Shown here: positions 32,872 to 42,562 of the stretch, piece after piece
Numbering within the stretch: the stretch's first letter is position 1
Layout of the letters: each line of letters opens with the position of its first letter
Origin: Acrasis kona
Lineage: Eukaryota > Heterolobosea > Eutetramitea > Acrasida > Acrasidae
NCBI GenBank assembly: GCA_026419775.2
Contig: JAOPGA020000791.1
Span: 1 to 64,000, forward strand
Direction: 5' to 3'
Length of the DNA: 64,000 bases
The notes under the pieces: generated by a model
What the model was told of the DNA's origin: nothing
The model's input: only the letters and a program-made list of their open reading frames with translations
Database searches by the model: none
Translations under genes and position numbers: made by a program

Positions 32872-33801
32872 TTATTTTTTATGAATTTCAATACCTTGTG
32901 GTGCAGACAATGCAGCCTTAACTTGTGCGTAAACAACAAATTGACCTGCGACTAGGAATGAGGTCATCAAGATACGAGGACCCAATCCCGCCCATATTCC
33001 TTTTGGACCTGCTTCCTTGGCCAAAACAATTAGTTTGTTCATTGCACTACCATCTCCACCCGCGCCTTTATTTATTTTTGAAAGTAAAGTATCAGCAGGA
33101 TGAGACAACACAGCAGCAACCACACCTGCACCAATACCGGAGGACAACTCCACTGCAGTTGTCTCCAAGTGAGATAATTTTTTATTTCCAATTTTTTTGT
33201 AAATTATTTCGTTCAACCATTCATGAGTTGTGAACTGTCCGATGGCATATGGGACCTGCTTACACAGAAGCGGAATAAAACCAGAATAAAAACCTTTGAG
33301 GCCCTCAGTCCTTGCCATCTTTAAAAAACCAGAAGTTAGACCTGTAGCATATGATTTGTCAGAGACTAGACGAATTCTAGTTGCCTCCAATGGACATAAA
33401 AGTATATCAGCAAAAAATTCCGCTGCGGTGGATGCGGACAGATATATTAAAGTGCGGTTGGATGTAGCTGATTCAGGTGATGATGTCATGTCTACAAATT
33501 GTTTTTTAAAAAATTCATATCCTGCAAATTTGGTCCCTCCTTGAATCAAATATCCTACCGCGGTTGCCCCAAATCCAGTCATTAATACGGAGGGGCTTTG
33601 AGTAGATAAAATGCTTTTTGTTGCTCTAACCATTCCAAATCCTTTTAATTCTGGATCGATTTGAATCCTTGTCTTGACAACATCAATTGGCGTCGTGGCT
33701 CCATGTGTCAGTGTGCAGCAAATAGCACCCGCAGTAAAGAACTTTGCATAATCAAGCTTTGTGAATGTGGGCGTTCTTGTCTTGTCGTTGTGTTTAATCA
33801 T
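32872..33801 (-). CDS. SLC25A3: Mitochondrial phosphate carrier (SLC25A3/Mir1 family)
   Basis: A 309-aa single-exon protein with three mitochondrial-carrier repeats. Their signature motifs are PIDVVKTRIQ, PLEATRIRLV and PADTLLSKINK. The third, with PAD and no basic residue at the usual place, is characteristic of phosphate carriers, as is FTAGAICCTLTHG in helix 1. It imports inorganic phosphate with a proton for ATP synthesis across the inner membrane. The stop lies 22 bp from the convergent UBE2Q-UFD1-UBX gene. Confidence 0.93.
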   Translation of the reverse strand: MIKHNDKTRTPTFTKLDYAKFFTAGAICCTLTHGATTPIDVVKTRIQIDPELKGFGMVRATKSILSTQSPSVLMTGFGATAVGYLIQGGTKFAGYEFFKKQFVDMTSSPESATSNRTLIYLSASTAAEFFADILLCPLEATRIRLVSDKSYATGLTSGFLKMARTEGLKGFYSGFIPLLCKQVPYAIGQFTTHEWLNEIIYKKIGNKKLSHLETTAVELSSGIGAGVVAAVLSHPADTLLSKINKGAGGDGSAMNKLIVLAKEAGPKGIWAGLGPRILMTSFLVAGQFVVYAQVKAALSAPQGIEIHKK

Positions 33802-33950
33802 TTTGTAATTTTAGATTTTATTTTTAGCCATCATGTAATTGGTTTGGTATAGGAGAATCAGACCATCCTCTTCCGATCCGATGCGTCCTCGTAGGGATCT
33901 TGTTTCACTCACACAAATAGTAATGCAGATTGTAAAAAGTTGAAGAATCA

Positions 33951-34601
33951 ATGTCGAAGTGCGCCTGGTGCCAAGATGATTTGGATCCTCAATACCACCC
34001 TGACAACTTTTATAGCTATGGCACATGCGACTCTTGCGATAAATCGTTCTGTGCAAACTGTGACGGCTCAGAAAACTGTCCTCTCTGCAGCACCAAGATG
34101 AAACAATTTTTGAATGATTACGATAATGTTAAAAAATGTACAAGATGTACTGCTTGGTATGATATAAAATCGGAGGGTGGCTGCCGTAAACATCCTGGTT
34201 CTCACGAGATGCCAGTGGACAGTGAAGGAAGAGAAACATATGGATATGCAGTATGGCAGGATTACGGAGATGGAAAAAACATTGTAATTCCATATTACTA
34301 CCGTGGCTTGTTTACTTGCTGTAAAAAATTGTGCAAACATCAAATTCATTTTTGCGAGGAATTTGATTTATTCAAGTGTGAACATAAAAAAATAAATCTC
34401 AAAGAGTTGGGTTGTATAGAATGTGACCACACAGATGAGCCAATCATCCCATATCCAAAGTCTCTTAAAAAGTATAACGGCGGATTAAGTGCTGATGAGG
34501 AAGGGTGGGAGAAGAAAATAGACTGGAATATTAATCCACCATCACATTACTTGTGCGGAGAAGAGTGTGTTGAAGACGTTGATATGCCGGTTTACATATA
34601 G
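33951..34601 (+). CDS. Cysteine-rich zinc-binding protein, unknown
   Basis: A 216-aa single-exon protein with about 27 Cys and His residues in paired CxxC arrangements: CAWC near the start, CDSC and CANC at about 25-40, CPLC, CTRC, then CCKKLCKHQIHFC and CIEC. The N-terminal 60 residues could form a RING- or FYVE/PHD-like cross-brace (CDSCDKSFCANC...CPLC). No catalytic motif or membrane segment is visible. A ubiquitin-related or nucleic-acid role is possible but unproven. It starts 150 bp from the divergent phosphate carrier. Confidence 0.7.
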   Translation: MSKCAWCQDDLDPQYHPDNFYSYGTCDSCDKSFCANCDGSENCPLCSTKMKQFLNDYDNVKKCTRCTAWYDIKSEGGCRKHPGSHEMPVDSEGRETYGYAVWQDYGDGKNIVIPYYYRGLFTCCKKLCKHQIHFCEEFDLFKCEHKKINLKELGCIECDHTDEPIIPYPKSLKKYNGGLSADEEGWEKKIDWNINPPSHYLCGEECVEDVDMPVYI

Positions 34602-34733
34602 TGCTGATAAATTTTGTAATTGGTCGGCTTATGAGGCAATAAACGTCACATTTAGAGCATATGCATGTCACTTGTTTGATTGATGAAGTTCTCCTATGAT
34701 TGACGTCATATTTATAACACGGAAAAGAAAAAC

Positions 34734-35180
34734 ATGAAAGTACTTATACTCTTGTTAATCTTTGCTGCTGTCGTGTATGCCAGCGATGCAGTGCCGCCAC
34801 CAAAAGTAGGAGGGAAAAGAGAAGATCAGAATCCCAACGTGCTTTCTTTGAAGGAGTTGAGTTTTGGAGCTACCAACAGCAGGTTTATGTCCAATTTCTT
34901 TATTGGTGGTGGCTACTCACTAGGCGTTTCCTGCAGAATCGATTGTGCATCAACGATTGGAGGATCACCTTACTTTGGACAATGTGCCAGCCGCTACTAT
35001 TATTATGCAAAAAAAGGATCGGAATGCCTCGTAGCGGGTAACTTGGACAACAGCCAGGCAGCAAAAGTTGAAGAATACTGCGTGAATAGATGTGGCTGTA
35101 GAAAGTTAGACAATAGACCACTCACTGCAAACCGAATCAGAACAGCACAGGGAGATAATAGTGCGAGAGTACCACTGTAA
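34734..35180 (+). CDS. Small secreted cysteine-containing protein
   Basis: A 148-aa protein with a clear signal peptide (MKVLILLLIFAAVVYA). The mature part has eight cysteines, the first three in CRIDCASTIGG...C and the last three in CVNRCGC, plus a Tyr-rich centre (SRYYYYAKKG). It probably folds with disulfides outside the cell or in a vesicle. I do not recognise the family. A TATTTATAA element at about 34709 lies 25 bp before the ATG, in agreement with the short leaders of other genes here. Confidence 0.75.
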   Translation: MKVLILLLIFAAVVYASDAVPPPKVGGKREDQNPNVLSLKELSFGATNSRFMSNFFIGGGYSLGVSCRIDCASTIGGSPYFGQCASRYYYYAKKGSECLVAGNLDNSQAAKVEEYCVNRCGCRKLDNRPLTANRIRTAQGDNSARVPL

Positions 35181-35296
35181 TAAAGACTCCTTACCTCTTA
35201 TTTTAATGACTTTTAATCCTCTAATTTAATTTAAGCGACAAGATTCTTTAACGTGACACATTGAAGAAGAGATTGAATAAATTAAGTTTATTAAAG

Positions 35297-35929
35297 TTAT
35301 ACTGGAGAAATCTCACTATGCGTTGAGTCGCTATAAATTATTTCTATTTTCTGATTTGCTGTGTTGTTCATTGCTTCCCTTAATACTAGGCTATACACGG
35401 AAGATATGACTGCCGACATTACAAGAGATGTAACCAACATGATGGGATAAAATGCAGCAGTAAAACCAAATAGAGGCACTGTAATCATGGGCACCAAATA
35501 TGATATGGTTTGGAGTGGCATAGATGCGAAAATTATCATCAAGAATGACGCAATTAACAATTTCTTTTTTAAACCATTTCTAAGGTATATTATATACATT
35601 CCCAAAGGAATTGAAAGCACTGACAATACGCCGCAGCTTAATGAAAGTATTGAAAAGTAGAATGGTATGTTCTTGTCATTATTCTTCTGCCACACTCTTT
35701 GATCTATGATTGAAACACCTTCTACATTATAATAACTCTTATGGTAATACTCATAGATTATCCGAATGGACGCACCAACGACCATGCACTCAAAAACTGT
35801 GAATAGTATTAGAGACACAAGATACGGTACTTTTGACCTTGGTGCTTTTGCTCTCTTACAATTAGTGTCTATTGTTAAACCATGAATATTGAGTTCTAAC
35901 AGTTGAGCTGCCACAAGATCCTGTTGCAT
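35297..35929 (-). CDS. Four-helix transmembrane protein, unknown
   Basis: A 210-aa protein with four predicted membrane helices: about residues 34-60, 91-118, 122-143 and 145-180. Both ends are polar, and the loop between helices 1 and 2 (about 30 residues, with Tyr and Asn) would face one side together with the loop between 3 and 4. The layout recalls tetraspan proteins, but no CCG motif or conserved cysteines are present in the large loop. The start given is the first ATG of the frame. Confidence 0.65.
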   Translation of the reverse strand: MQQDLVAAQLLELNIHGLTIDTNCKRAKAPRSKVPYLVSLILFTVFECMVVGASIRIIYEYYHKSYYNVEGVSIIDQRVWQKNNDKNIPFYFSILSLSCGVLSVLSIPLGMYIIYLRNGLKKKLLIASFLMIIFASMPLQTISYLVPMITVPLFGFTAAFYPIMLVTSLVMSAVISSVYSLVLREAMNNTANQKIEIIYSDSTHSEISPV

Positions 35930-36504
35930 TCAAGGTTGGGTGATTATTTTTGTTTTATTAAAAATAGAATTGGCGCAATTGTTGAGCTCAAAAAATCAAA
36001 GTTCACAACATTGAAATATCTCTTGGCATCTATTCAACCCAAAGAACCTTGCTATCCACGTTTATTCATCCTTCATTTCTTGCTTATAGTCATTACCAAT
36101 GATAACATTGCACTCATGCAGTGGTAACTTGCCATCTTCACAGTTAAAGATAATGAATGTCCTTACCCCTCAAAGTGTTGTGTACGCCAAGATGATGTGC
36201 ATTCATGGCGTTAGTATGAGATGTTTTTGACATGACAAACGGATACAAGTCAATGTCAAATGACGCGAAATAAAAAAGGGAGAATTATAAATGTCGCACT
36301 GTTATGTTAGTGAAGAGTCAAGGTAAATTATAAATACAACAATTATACATAAAAGGCTAGAATGTTAAAAAAATTACTTTTTAGTACCTATCTCCATTAT
36401 ACTTATTTAGATAAGGTGGAGCAAAAAAAGAACATCCCGTGCAGAAAATAGAACACAATTAAAAAGAAATTCTAATCCCAGAGAAAAATCTAAACACAAC
36501 AAAC
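35930..36504. other. Intergenic interval
   Basis: About 575 bp with no recognisable gene or repeat. It separates the tetraspan-like gene and the MAPK gene, which are transcribed away from each other, so it should contain both promoters. Confidence 0.5.
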
Positions 36505-37902
36505 ATGCGATATGAATCCAACGATATGCACACTCTAGTACTCGAAGGCGAGATATTTAGACTGCCAAAGAAATACACAATAGAAAGGGTTATGGGGAAG
36601 GGTAGCTACGGAGTAGTCTGTGCTGGAAAAAACATAGAGACGAACGAACCCGTGGCTATAAAAAAGAACAAGGGCATCTTCCCATGCTCCAATCCAAATG
36701 AATTCGATACAGCAACGAAGCAACCAACACATTACCGCTCAGTTTTGTCACAGAAGCGTATACTAAGAGAGTTGAAAATACTTATACATCTTCGCCACGA
36801 AAACATTATTAGTCTCCTAGACGTGATAGAGCCCGAGAGCTACGACCAGTTTGGAGACGTGTACTTTATTACAGACCTCATGGAAGCTGACCTCAGAGAT
36901 ATCCTGGACAGCCACCAAGAGCTATCGGATCAACACATACAATACTTTATGTACCAACTAGTCAAGGGTGTCCAACACATGCACTCGGCCAGCGTTTTGC
37001 ACAGGGACTTGAAGCCAGAGAATATTTTGGTCAAGGCCGACTGCTCTCTTAAACTCTGCGACTTGGGTCTAGCCAGAGGAATGGACTTTGAGAACGACCC
37101 AAAGATGAGCACAAACTACGTACAGACAAGGTGGTACAGAGCTCCCGAGCTACTTTTGGACAATGAGTGCGTCAGCAACGAGACTGACGTCTGGAGCGTA
37201 GGCTGCATCTTTGCGGAGCTCTTGAACCGTAAAATAATGTTCCGTGGAGTCAACCCCTCCGATCAACTACGTCAAATCATCAAGAAACTCGGCACACCGT
37301 CAGAGTCAGACATCAAAGGAAGTCAACAAGGAAAAGCCTTCTTGAGACAATTACCAAAATGTCCTGCACAAGATTTTAGGTTACTGTTCCCCAACGTTAG
37401 TTCAGAGGCCATCGACCTACTACAAAAACTTTTAACTTTCAATTTTGAAAAGCGCATAAGTGCAAGAGAAGCCTTGTGCCACCCTTACTTTGCTTCCATA
37501 CACGATGACTCCTTAATAACATCGGCTCCCACATTTGACTTTGGCTACGAGAGCGACATGGCTGGCGTCTCGGACAATAGCGGCATCAAGAGAGAGGCAT
37601 ACAATACCATCATGTCTTTTAACGGTCACAGTAATGTCCAAGCCATCAACGGAGACGTCAAACCCGGTCACCCTACAGCAGTCAAAAGCAACCCACCAGG
37701 TGCATTCAAGACTCAAGAAACAACACAAAAGGCAAAGTCAAAAACAAAAGACAGGCCATTGAGTCAATCTGGGCTTGAGAAGCGTCTCTCTTATAATGAG
37801 TCACGGGCGAAAACAGCTGCTCCTTCAGTTAAGAAACAGTCAGAAGACACAAAGTCAGTAGGGTTCTTGAAGCGCGTACGAAGCGTTCTTAAAAAATTGT
37901 AA
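36505..37902 (+). CDS. MAP kinase with TNY activation motif
   Basis: A 465-aa single-exon protein. The kinase domain spans about 24-330, with GKGSYGVV, AIKK, HRDLKPEN, DLG in place of DFG (normal in several MAPKs) and the MAPK hallmark YVQTRWYRAPE. The dual phosphorylation site is T203-N204-Y205, where most MAPKs have Glu, Asp, Gly or Pro in the middle. About 25 extra residues (55-80) sit between the ATP-binding lysine and helix C. A basic Ser/Lys-rich tail (about 380-465) ends KRVRSVLKKL and may bind partners or membranes. An RGS-MAP3K is encoded 20 kb to the left; a link between them is only a guess. Confidence 0.92.
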   Translation: MRYESNDMHTLVLEGEIFRLPKKYTIERVMGKGSYGVVCAGKNIETNEPVAIKKNKGIFPCSNPNEFDTATKQPTHYRSVLSQKRILRELKILIHLRHENIISLLDVIEPESYDQFGDVYFITDLMEADLRDILDSHQELSDQHIQYFMYQLVKGVQHMHSASVLHRDLKPENILVKADCSLKLCDLGLARGMDFENDPKMSTNYVQTRWYRAPELLLDNECVSNETDVWSVGCIFAELLNRKIMFRGVNPSDQLRQIIKKLGTPSESDIKGSQQGKAFLRQLPKCPAQDFRLLFPNVSSEAIDLLQKLLTFNFEKRISAREALCHPYFASIHDDSLITSAPTFDFGYESDMAGVSDNSGIKREAYNTIMSFNGHSNVQAINGDVKPGHPTAVKSNPPGAFKTQETTQKAKSKTKDRPLSQSGLEKRLSYNESRAKTAAPSVKKQSEDTKSVGFLKRVRSVLKKL

Positions 37903-38012
37903 AATACAAAAAATTTTGATTTGACCTTTCTGTTTGTTTATTCTATCTCTTTCAATCTATTGTTCATTGTTACATCTCTTTGTGATTGTGACATCAACTC
38001 GTTATTATTGTA

Positions 38013-41000
38013 ATGAAGCTGCCTTGTTTTCTCCTGCTTCTTTCGTTTTTGTGCTATGCGTCATGTTGGGGAAGTATCGGACATGATGCAATAGGAGCCA
38101 TAGCGGAGAGATTAATAAAAAAAGATACAAAGAGAGCCTTAGGTCTGATTTTGAACCAATACAACAGTCCTGACGACACAAAATTCGACTCGCTCGCCCA
38201 GATTGCTCCGTATGCAGATTATTTGAAGAAAGATTATATTAAATGGGCCAAGACTTGGCACTACTTGAACATTAAAAAGGGATCCACTGGTTTTGTACCT
38301 TCCGTTGATTGCGTACCTTCATGTATTTACACCGCAATTCAAAACTATACAACACTTTTATCGGATAAGTGGATCGCTAACGATTTATCTGGAGAGGCAC
38401 TCATGTTTCTCGTACACTTTATGGGAGACGTACATCAACCTCTTCACACTGGTTATGTGGAGAATGCTGGGGGAAACAACGTACACGTTAGACTAGAGGG
38501 ATGGAGTTCACAAAGTGGCAACCAAACGCTTCACGTTACCTGGGATAAATCTTTTATTGAGGAGTACATTTATTTGAACAAAATCACCTCATATACGGAC
38601 GATTTAATGAGCAGGTTAACTCAAGACCAAATCAATAATTACACATCAATCATTGATCCCTTTGGCCTGATTCAAGAATCATACCAAATCGCCGTTCAAG
38701 CATACAATGATGCAGACGTTTACCTCAACAATGGAAGTACGATACCAGCATCCTACTACACGAAACACATACAAACAGTGAACGACCAAATCATAAAAGG
38801 AGGAGTTCGCTTAGCAGCATTACTCGATGACATCTTCAAAACAAGAGCCACAACATCATCAACATCAATGTCTACATTTTTTACAAAACAATCAAAAAAG
38901 AACAGCAACCCATCTACTTTTCAAAATACTAATTCCTTTGTGAAAATCATTAAAGCAACCGACGGAGTCGCATTCACAAGAGATTACTCGCCCTCAAGAG
39001 CAAGTTCATCCTCATCACACCCCATCGGCTCGCTTACTTACATTTTTACTGCCATCGCAATTACTCAACTGTTAGAGAAGGGAAGCATTCAATTAACGGA
39101 TCGCGTGGGCTACATTCTTTCCAAGTACGGTGCACCTTTTGAATTGGACACACTAGTGATTGGTGGTTATGACTCTTGGACAGGAACCCCAAAGGTTGAA
39201 GATGTCAATAGAACAACAATCGCTCACTTGCTGTCGCGAACATCAGGTTATGACGGGAAGACATTAGGAATAGGATCATTAGCGAAGAACCCAGCAACAA
39301 CAATCAATTCATCGTTAGCAGATGTCGTCAAGAACAACCTTCCGCCTAAAGTAAGATTCGCAGGAGAAGCAACCGTAGACTCTGATTTCACTTTTACATT
39401 ACTTGCCTACGTTGTGGAACTTGTTTCTGGACAATCATTCGAATCGTACCTTACGAATAACATTTTCGCACCACTCAAGCTGTCGAATACATTTTATCAA
39501 AAACCATTCGGAGAGGCCGACACTTTTAATGGCATTTCATACATTCAGTCACTAGGCGGTTCCAACTTGTGGTCAAGTGCCGACGATCTGTCAACTCTTG
39601 CAACTACACTTTTGGTCAACTCCACTAATTTATTTGTTTACAATAACACGATCGAGTCCTTTTATGAAGTCATGCACACAGATGCTAATCATGAAGAAGA
39701 ATTTAATGTTCCGATTACAAGCACTTCTCGTTCCTGGTGGTTGACCAAAAGAGGCGGAGTCCGATATGCATGGCGCACTTCTAGCATAGGAACAAGAACA
39801 AGTACCTTCTCGCTCTTTCCGGATCATAATGTAGCGTTAATTTCATTAGGGACATCACAGGGTGTCTTGTCATCTTCTTTGTGTGATTCCATCAATTCTT
39901 TTGTAGATGTTGTCTTGTCCAGTGTTTCTTCTTGCGAAAGTCTTGTTCCTCGTTATAACGTTCCATATGTTAATGTTTCAAATGAATGTGTGCAAAATGT
40001 TCCACAGGAAGAGATTGTTACCTATACGGATAGGAGCGCTGTTGGTTGTTATGCTTATGCTGGATTTGAACATACCTCTTGGTTCAAACTAAAGAGCTTC
40101 TGGTTGCCTTCTAACACCATTTGTTTGAGCATTTCGAATTCTAATTATAGGGCCATGCACCATTCTTATGACTCTCAAAATAGTTTGACCTATACAGAGT
40201 TTGATTTGATTCAATTCAAGAACCAAAAGTCAAGTCAGTTGTACTACGTGTCGCCGGGTTTAAAGGATCGTTATTATACCGTAGAGAACAGACCTAAAAC
40301 GGTTGTTTTCAATAAAAAATATCTGGTTTATGACGGGTTCCTGGTTCTTGAAAGACAGGCCGAACCTATTTTTGTTTTTGTAATTTGTTTTTTTGTAATA
40401 CTTGGTTTCTTTACCTTGGCTCCACTCTTATTTGCCGTCTTTGTGTGCTACGAAGTTTGTGTTGATTTTAGAAGAGTCAATGCAAATAAGAGTAGCGACT
40501 TTTTGCTCAACCAGGGAAGAAAAGAAGACAGATATGAACTGCTAGATGCCGGTAAAAGTCTAATCAAGGAAGATAATTTAACAATGTCCGCCGAAAAAGA
40601 TGATGACTTTGTTTGGAATAACAAGAGGAACTTCTATCGCAGGTCAATAATAGGTCGTGGCTCCATTACTGACCAACAGTTTGATGTCGATTTTAATAGC
40701 AGCGCTCTGACTCCCAAACAAACCACGGTAACAAAAATCAAGACATTAAGCAAGAAACTACTATGCACAGTATTATTCACCACCGCTTTTAGTACTTTTG
40801 TGATGGCAATAACATCTTCCGCTTCTCTTGTTCATTTGTCCGCAATGGTCATAAATGTCACAATTTATGCCAAGAGGTTAGATGCACCCGGACTAAATGT
40901 TGATGTCTTTTTGTATTTCCCTATTGGTATTGTTTGTTTGAATTTCATGTGCTTGCTGTGTTGGTTCGTCATGCTTGCAGTTAGAATAAAGAAGCCTAGT

Positions 41001-41123
41001 GTCGGAGGGTGGATTTATGTTATTTTGTATTTTATCGCAATGGCATTCAATCTGGTGTATATCCCTCTTTGTGTCTACTTGAATTGGTTTAAACAAATAC
41101 CAGGTTCATCTGGAATAAAATGA
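38013..41123 (+). CDS. S1/P1 nuclease fused to a beta-lactamase-like domain and four membrane helices
   Basis: A 1,036-aa single-exon ORF. After a signal peptide (1-18) the mature protein starts at W19, the metal ligand of S1/P1 nucleases. Further zinc ligands appear in IGHDAIGAIAE, WHYLNI, HFMGDVHQPLH and LHVTWD (domain about 19-275), so the nuclease looks active. Residues about 300-635 follow the class C beta-lactamase/penicillin-binding fold (ITQLLEKGSIQLTDRVGYIL, LLSRTSGYDG, VVELVSGQSFESYL). The SxxK motif reads SLTY and no YxN is evident, so this half is probably inactive. Four hydrophobic helices lie near 782-815, 912-945, 965-990 and 997-1025. It is likely to be anchored in a lysosomal or surface membrane. 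N-glycosylation sites are numerous. Confidence 0.88.
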   Translation: MKLPCFLLLLSFLCYASCWGSIGHDAIGAIAERLIKKDTKRALGLILNQYNSPDDTKFDSLAQIAPYADYLKKDYIKWAKTWHYLNIKKGSTGFVPSVDCVPSCIYTAIQNYTTLLSDKWIANDLSGEALMFLVHFMGDVHQPLHTGYVENAGGNNVHVRLEGWSSQSGNQTLHVTWDKSFIEEYIYLNKITSYTDDLMSRLTQDQINNYTSIIDPFGLIQESYQIAVQAYNDADVYLNNGSTIPASYYTKHIQTVNDQIIKGGVRLAALLDDIFKTRATTSSTSMSTFFTKQSKKNSNPSTFQNTNSFVKIIKATDGVAFTRDYSPSRASSSSSHPIGSLTYIFTAIAITQLLEKGSIQLTDRVGYILSKYGAPFELDTLVIGGYDSWTGTPKVEDVNRTTIAHLLSRTSGYDGKTLGIGSLAKNPATTINSSLADVVKNNLPPKVRFAGEATVDSDFTFTLLAYVVELVSGQSFESYLTNNIFAPLKLSNTFYQKPFGEADTFNGISYIQSLGGSNLWSSADDLSTLATTLLVNSTNLFVYNNTIESFYEVMHTDANHEEEFNVPITSTSRSWWLTKRGGVRYAWRTSSIGTRTSTFSLFPDHNVALISLGTSQGVLSSSLCDSINSFVDVVLSSVSSCESLVPRYNVPYVNVSNECVQNVPQEEIVTYTDRSAVGCYAYAGFEHTSWFKLKSFWLPSNTICLSISNSNYRAMHHSYDSQNSLTYTEFDLIQFKNQKSSQLYYVSPGLKDRYYTVENRPKTVVFNKKYLVYDGFLVLERQAEPIFVFVICFFVILGFFTLAPLLFAVFVCYEVCVDFRRVNANKSSDFLLNQGRKEDRYELLDAGKSLIKEDNLTMSAEKDDDFVWNNKRNFYRRSIIGRGSITDQQFDVDFNSSALTPKQTTVTKIKTLSKKLLCTVLFTTAFSTFVMAITSSASLVHLSAMVINVTIYAKRLDAPGLNVDVFLYFPIGIVCLNFMCLLCWFVMLAVRIKKPSVGGWIYVILYFIAMAFNLVYIPLCVYLNWFKQIPGSSGIK

Positions 41124-41284
41124 ATTGTGCTTTTTATGTAATCCATTTTTGATCCGTCTTTATTTTCGTACTGTTTTTATGCTGTTCGAACCCTTTCAGA
41201 ATTTGTTCAAAAACCGTTTCGAATAGGCCAGTTCAGTTAAATTGATGCGTTAGATTTCTATTCATCGAACAACACAGAAAGAAG

Positions 41285-42562
41285 ATGGCACTGAGTAGAG
41301 AATCAATAGTTAGGCAGCTCTCATCATATGATATTGATTTTGAGACTGCATTCGACCACAAGGACATACGAGAATGCTTCTACAAGCATTTGATTTCAGT
41401 CCACAACCAAAGCCCATATTTGTTCCTAACCGAAGTTGAAAAGTATATGACATACATTAGCTCGAGAGCACGGTATGATGCTGCAAAGAAGATTATCAAC
41501 TTGTTTCTGACACCGGAATCTACATGTGAGATCAATGTCGGTCATAAATTGAGAGAATCTGTAATTGATGAATTTAACAAGAGTAGTGAAAAGATTTGCT
41601 CTAGAGATTTATTTGATGACATTAGAGTATGCATATATGCAGAGCTAAGAGAGGATAATTTTCCAAGCTTCCTCAACTCAAAAGTCTTCATTGATTTTAT
41701 GAGCGACTCCCTAAAGGAGGACGCACAATTTCTATCCAAAATTGGATCTCCATCTCTGGTCGATACACAGAGTAACGATAGTATAAGTTGCGACGAAAAA
41801 ACTGTGGCAGCCTCTCAAAGTGGGAAAAGAAATGCCATCAACTACGACGAAAAGAAAATCGAAATATCTGATGCTGATTTCGACCAAGCGCTGAGCGACA
41901 TCAAGGACGAAGATATGTGGAAGCTCTTCACACAAACAGACAGAATTGTAATAAACATTTCAAAAGAGTCATTCTACCATGGGAAGAGGTGCTTCAAAAA
42001 GGCGAGGGAAGAACTAATATTGCCGTTTGGTGTCGAAGAAGTATTTTACGCGTATACCGACCCACGGTACTGCAACACTTTCGACAAGGCCGTCAAACAA
42101 GAAGTTGCCAACTACATCATTCAAGACAAGTACAGCATCGTTCTGTTCCACCTTAAATTGAAGCTAGGGTTCCCATTTAAGAATCGTGATTTTTGTTTAT
42201 TAAATTCTTGCAAAAGGCTTCCTGACGGTAGCATCTTGTCAGTTAGGAAGAGCGTAGAGTCTCATCTCGTACCGTCAAGGCGCTCACATGTACGGGCTGT
42301 ATTAGTGGGAGGTATGCTATTCGAGAAATTGAAAAACAATAGGACGAGGATGGTTCAGAGTTATTTTGTTGATATAGGAGGTTACATAACACCTGCTATT
42401 TATATGAAGGCACTTTTAAACAGAGCCGCGATAGGAGATTTTAGTGAGCAGCTTCAAGAAGTTTGTAGGAAGAGGAGAGATGACGGCGATAAAGGGCCAG
42501 TGAGAGGCAAGGGTCAAACTTTGGCAGATCCACTTGTACATTACGAGGGATACAGAATCTAA
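41285..42562 (+). CDS. RGS-START domain protein
   Basis: A 425-aa single-exon protein. Residues about 18-140 form an RGS domain (FETAFDHKDIRECFYKHL, EVEKYMTYI, EINVGHKL, LREDNFPSFLNSKVF). After an acidic Ser-rich linker, about 195-405 look like a START lipid-binding domain (GVEEVFYAYTDPRYCNTFDKA, FKNRDFCLLNSC, GYITPAIYMKALLNR). The combination suggests a regulator of G-alpha that also senses or carries a lipid at a membrane. The three RGS-related genes and kinases in this window point to elaborate G-protein signalling, as known in amoebae and heteroloboseans. Domain calls rest on visible patterns. Confidence 0.85.
   Translation: MALSRESIVRQLSSYDIDFETAFDHKDIRECFYKHLISVHNQSPYLFLTEVEKYMTYISSRARYDAAKKIINLFLTPESTCEINVGHKLRESVIDEFNKSSEKICSRDLFDDIRVCIYAELREDNFPSFLNSKVFIDFMSDSLKEDAQFLSKIGSPSLVDTQSNDSISCDEKTVAASQSGKRNAINYDEKKIEISDADFDQALSDIKDEDMWKLFTQTDRIVINISKESFYHGKRCFKKAREELILPFGVEEVFYAYTDPRYCNTFDKAVKQEVANYIIQDKYSIVLFHLKLKLGFPFKNRDFCLLNSCKRLPDGSILSVRKSVESHLVPSRRSHVRAVLVGGMLFEKLKNNRTRMVQSYFVDIGGYITPAIYMKALLNRAAIGDFSEQLQEVCRKRRDDGDKGPVRGKGQTLADPLVHYEGYRI

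Noticed and set aside
41183-41200. A minus-strand tRNA, from the GTTCGAACC sequence
   Set aside because: The flanks do not form a T-stem, and no acceptor or anticodon arm can be drawn.
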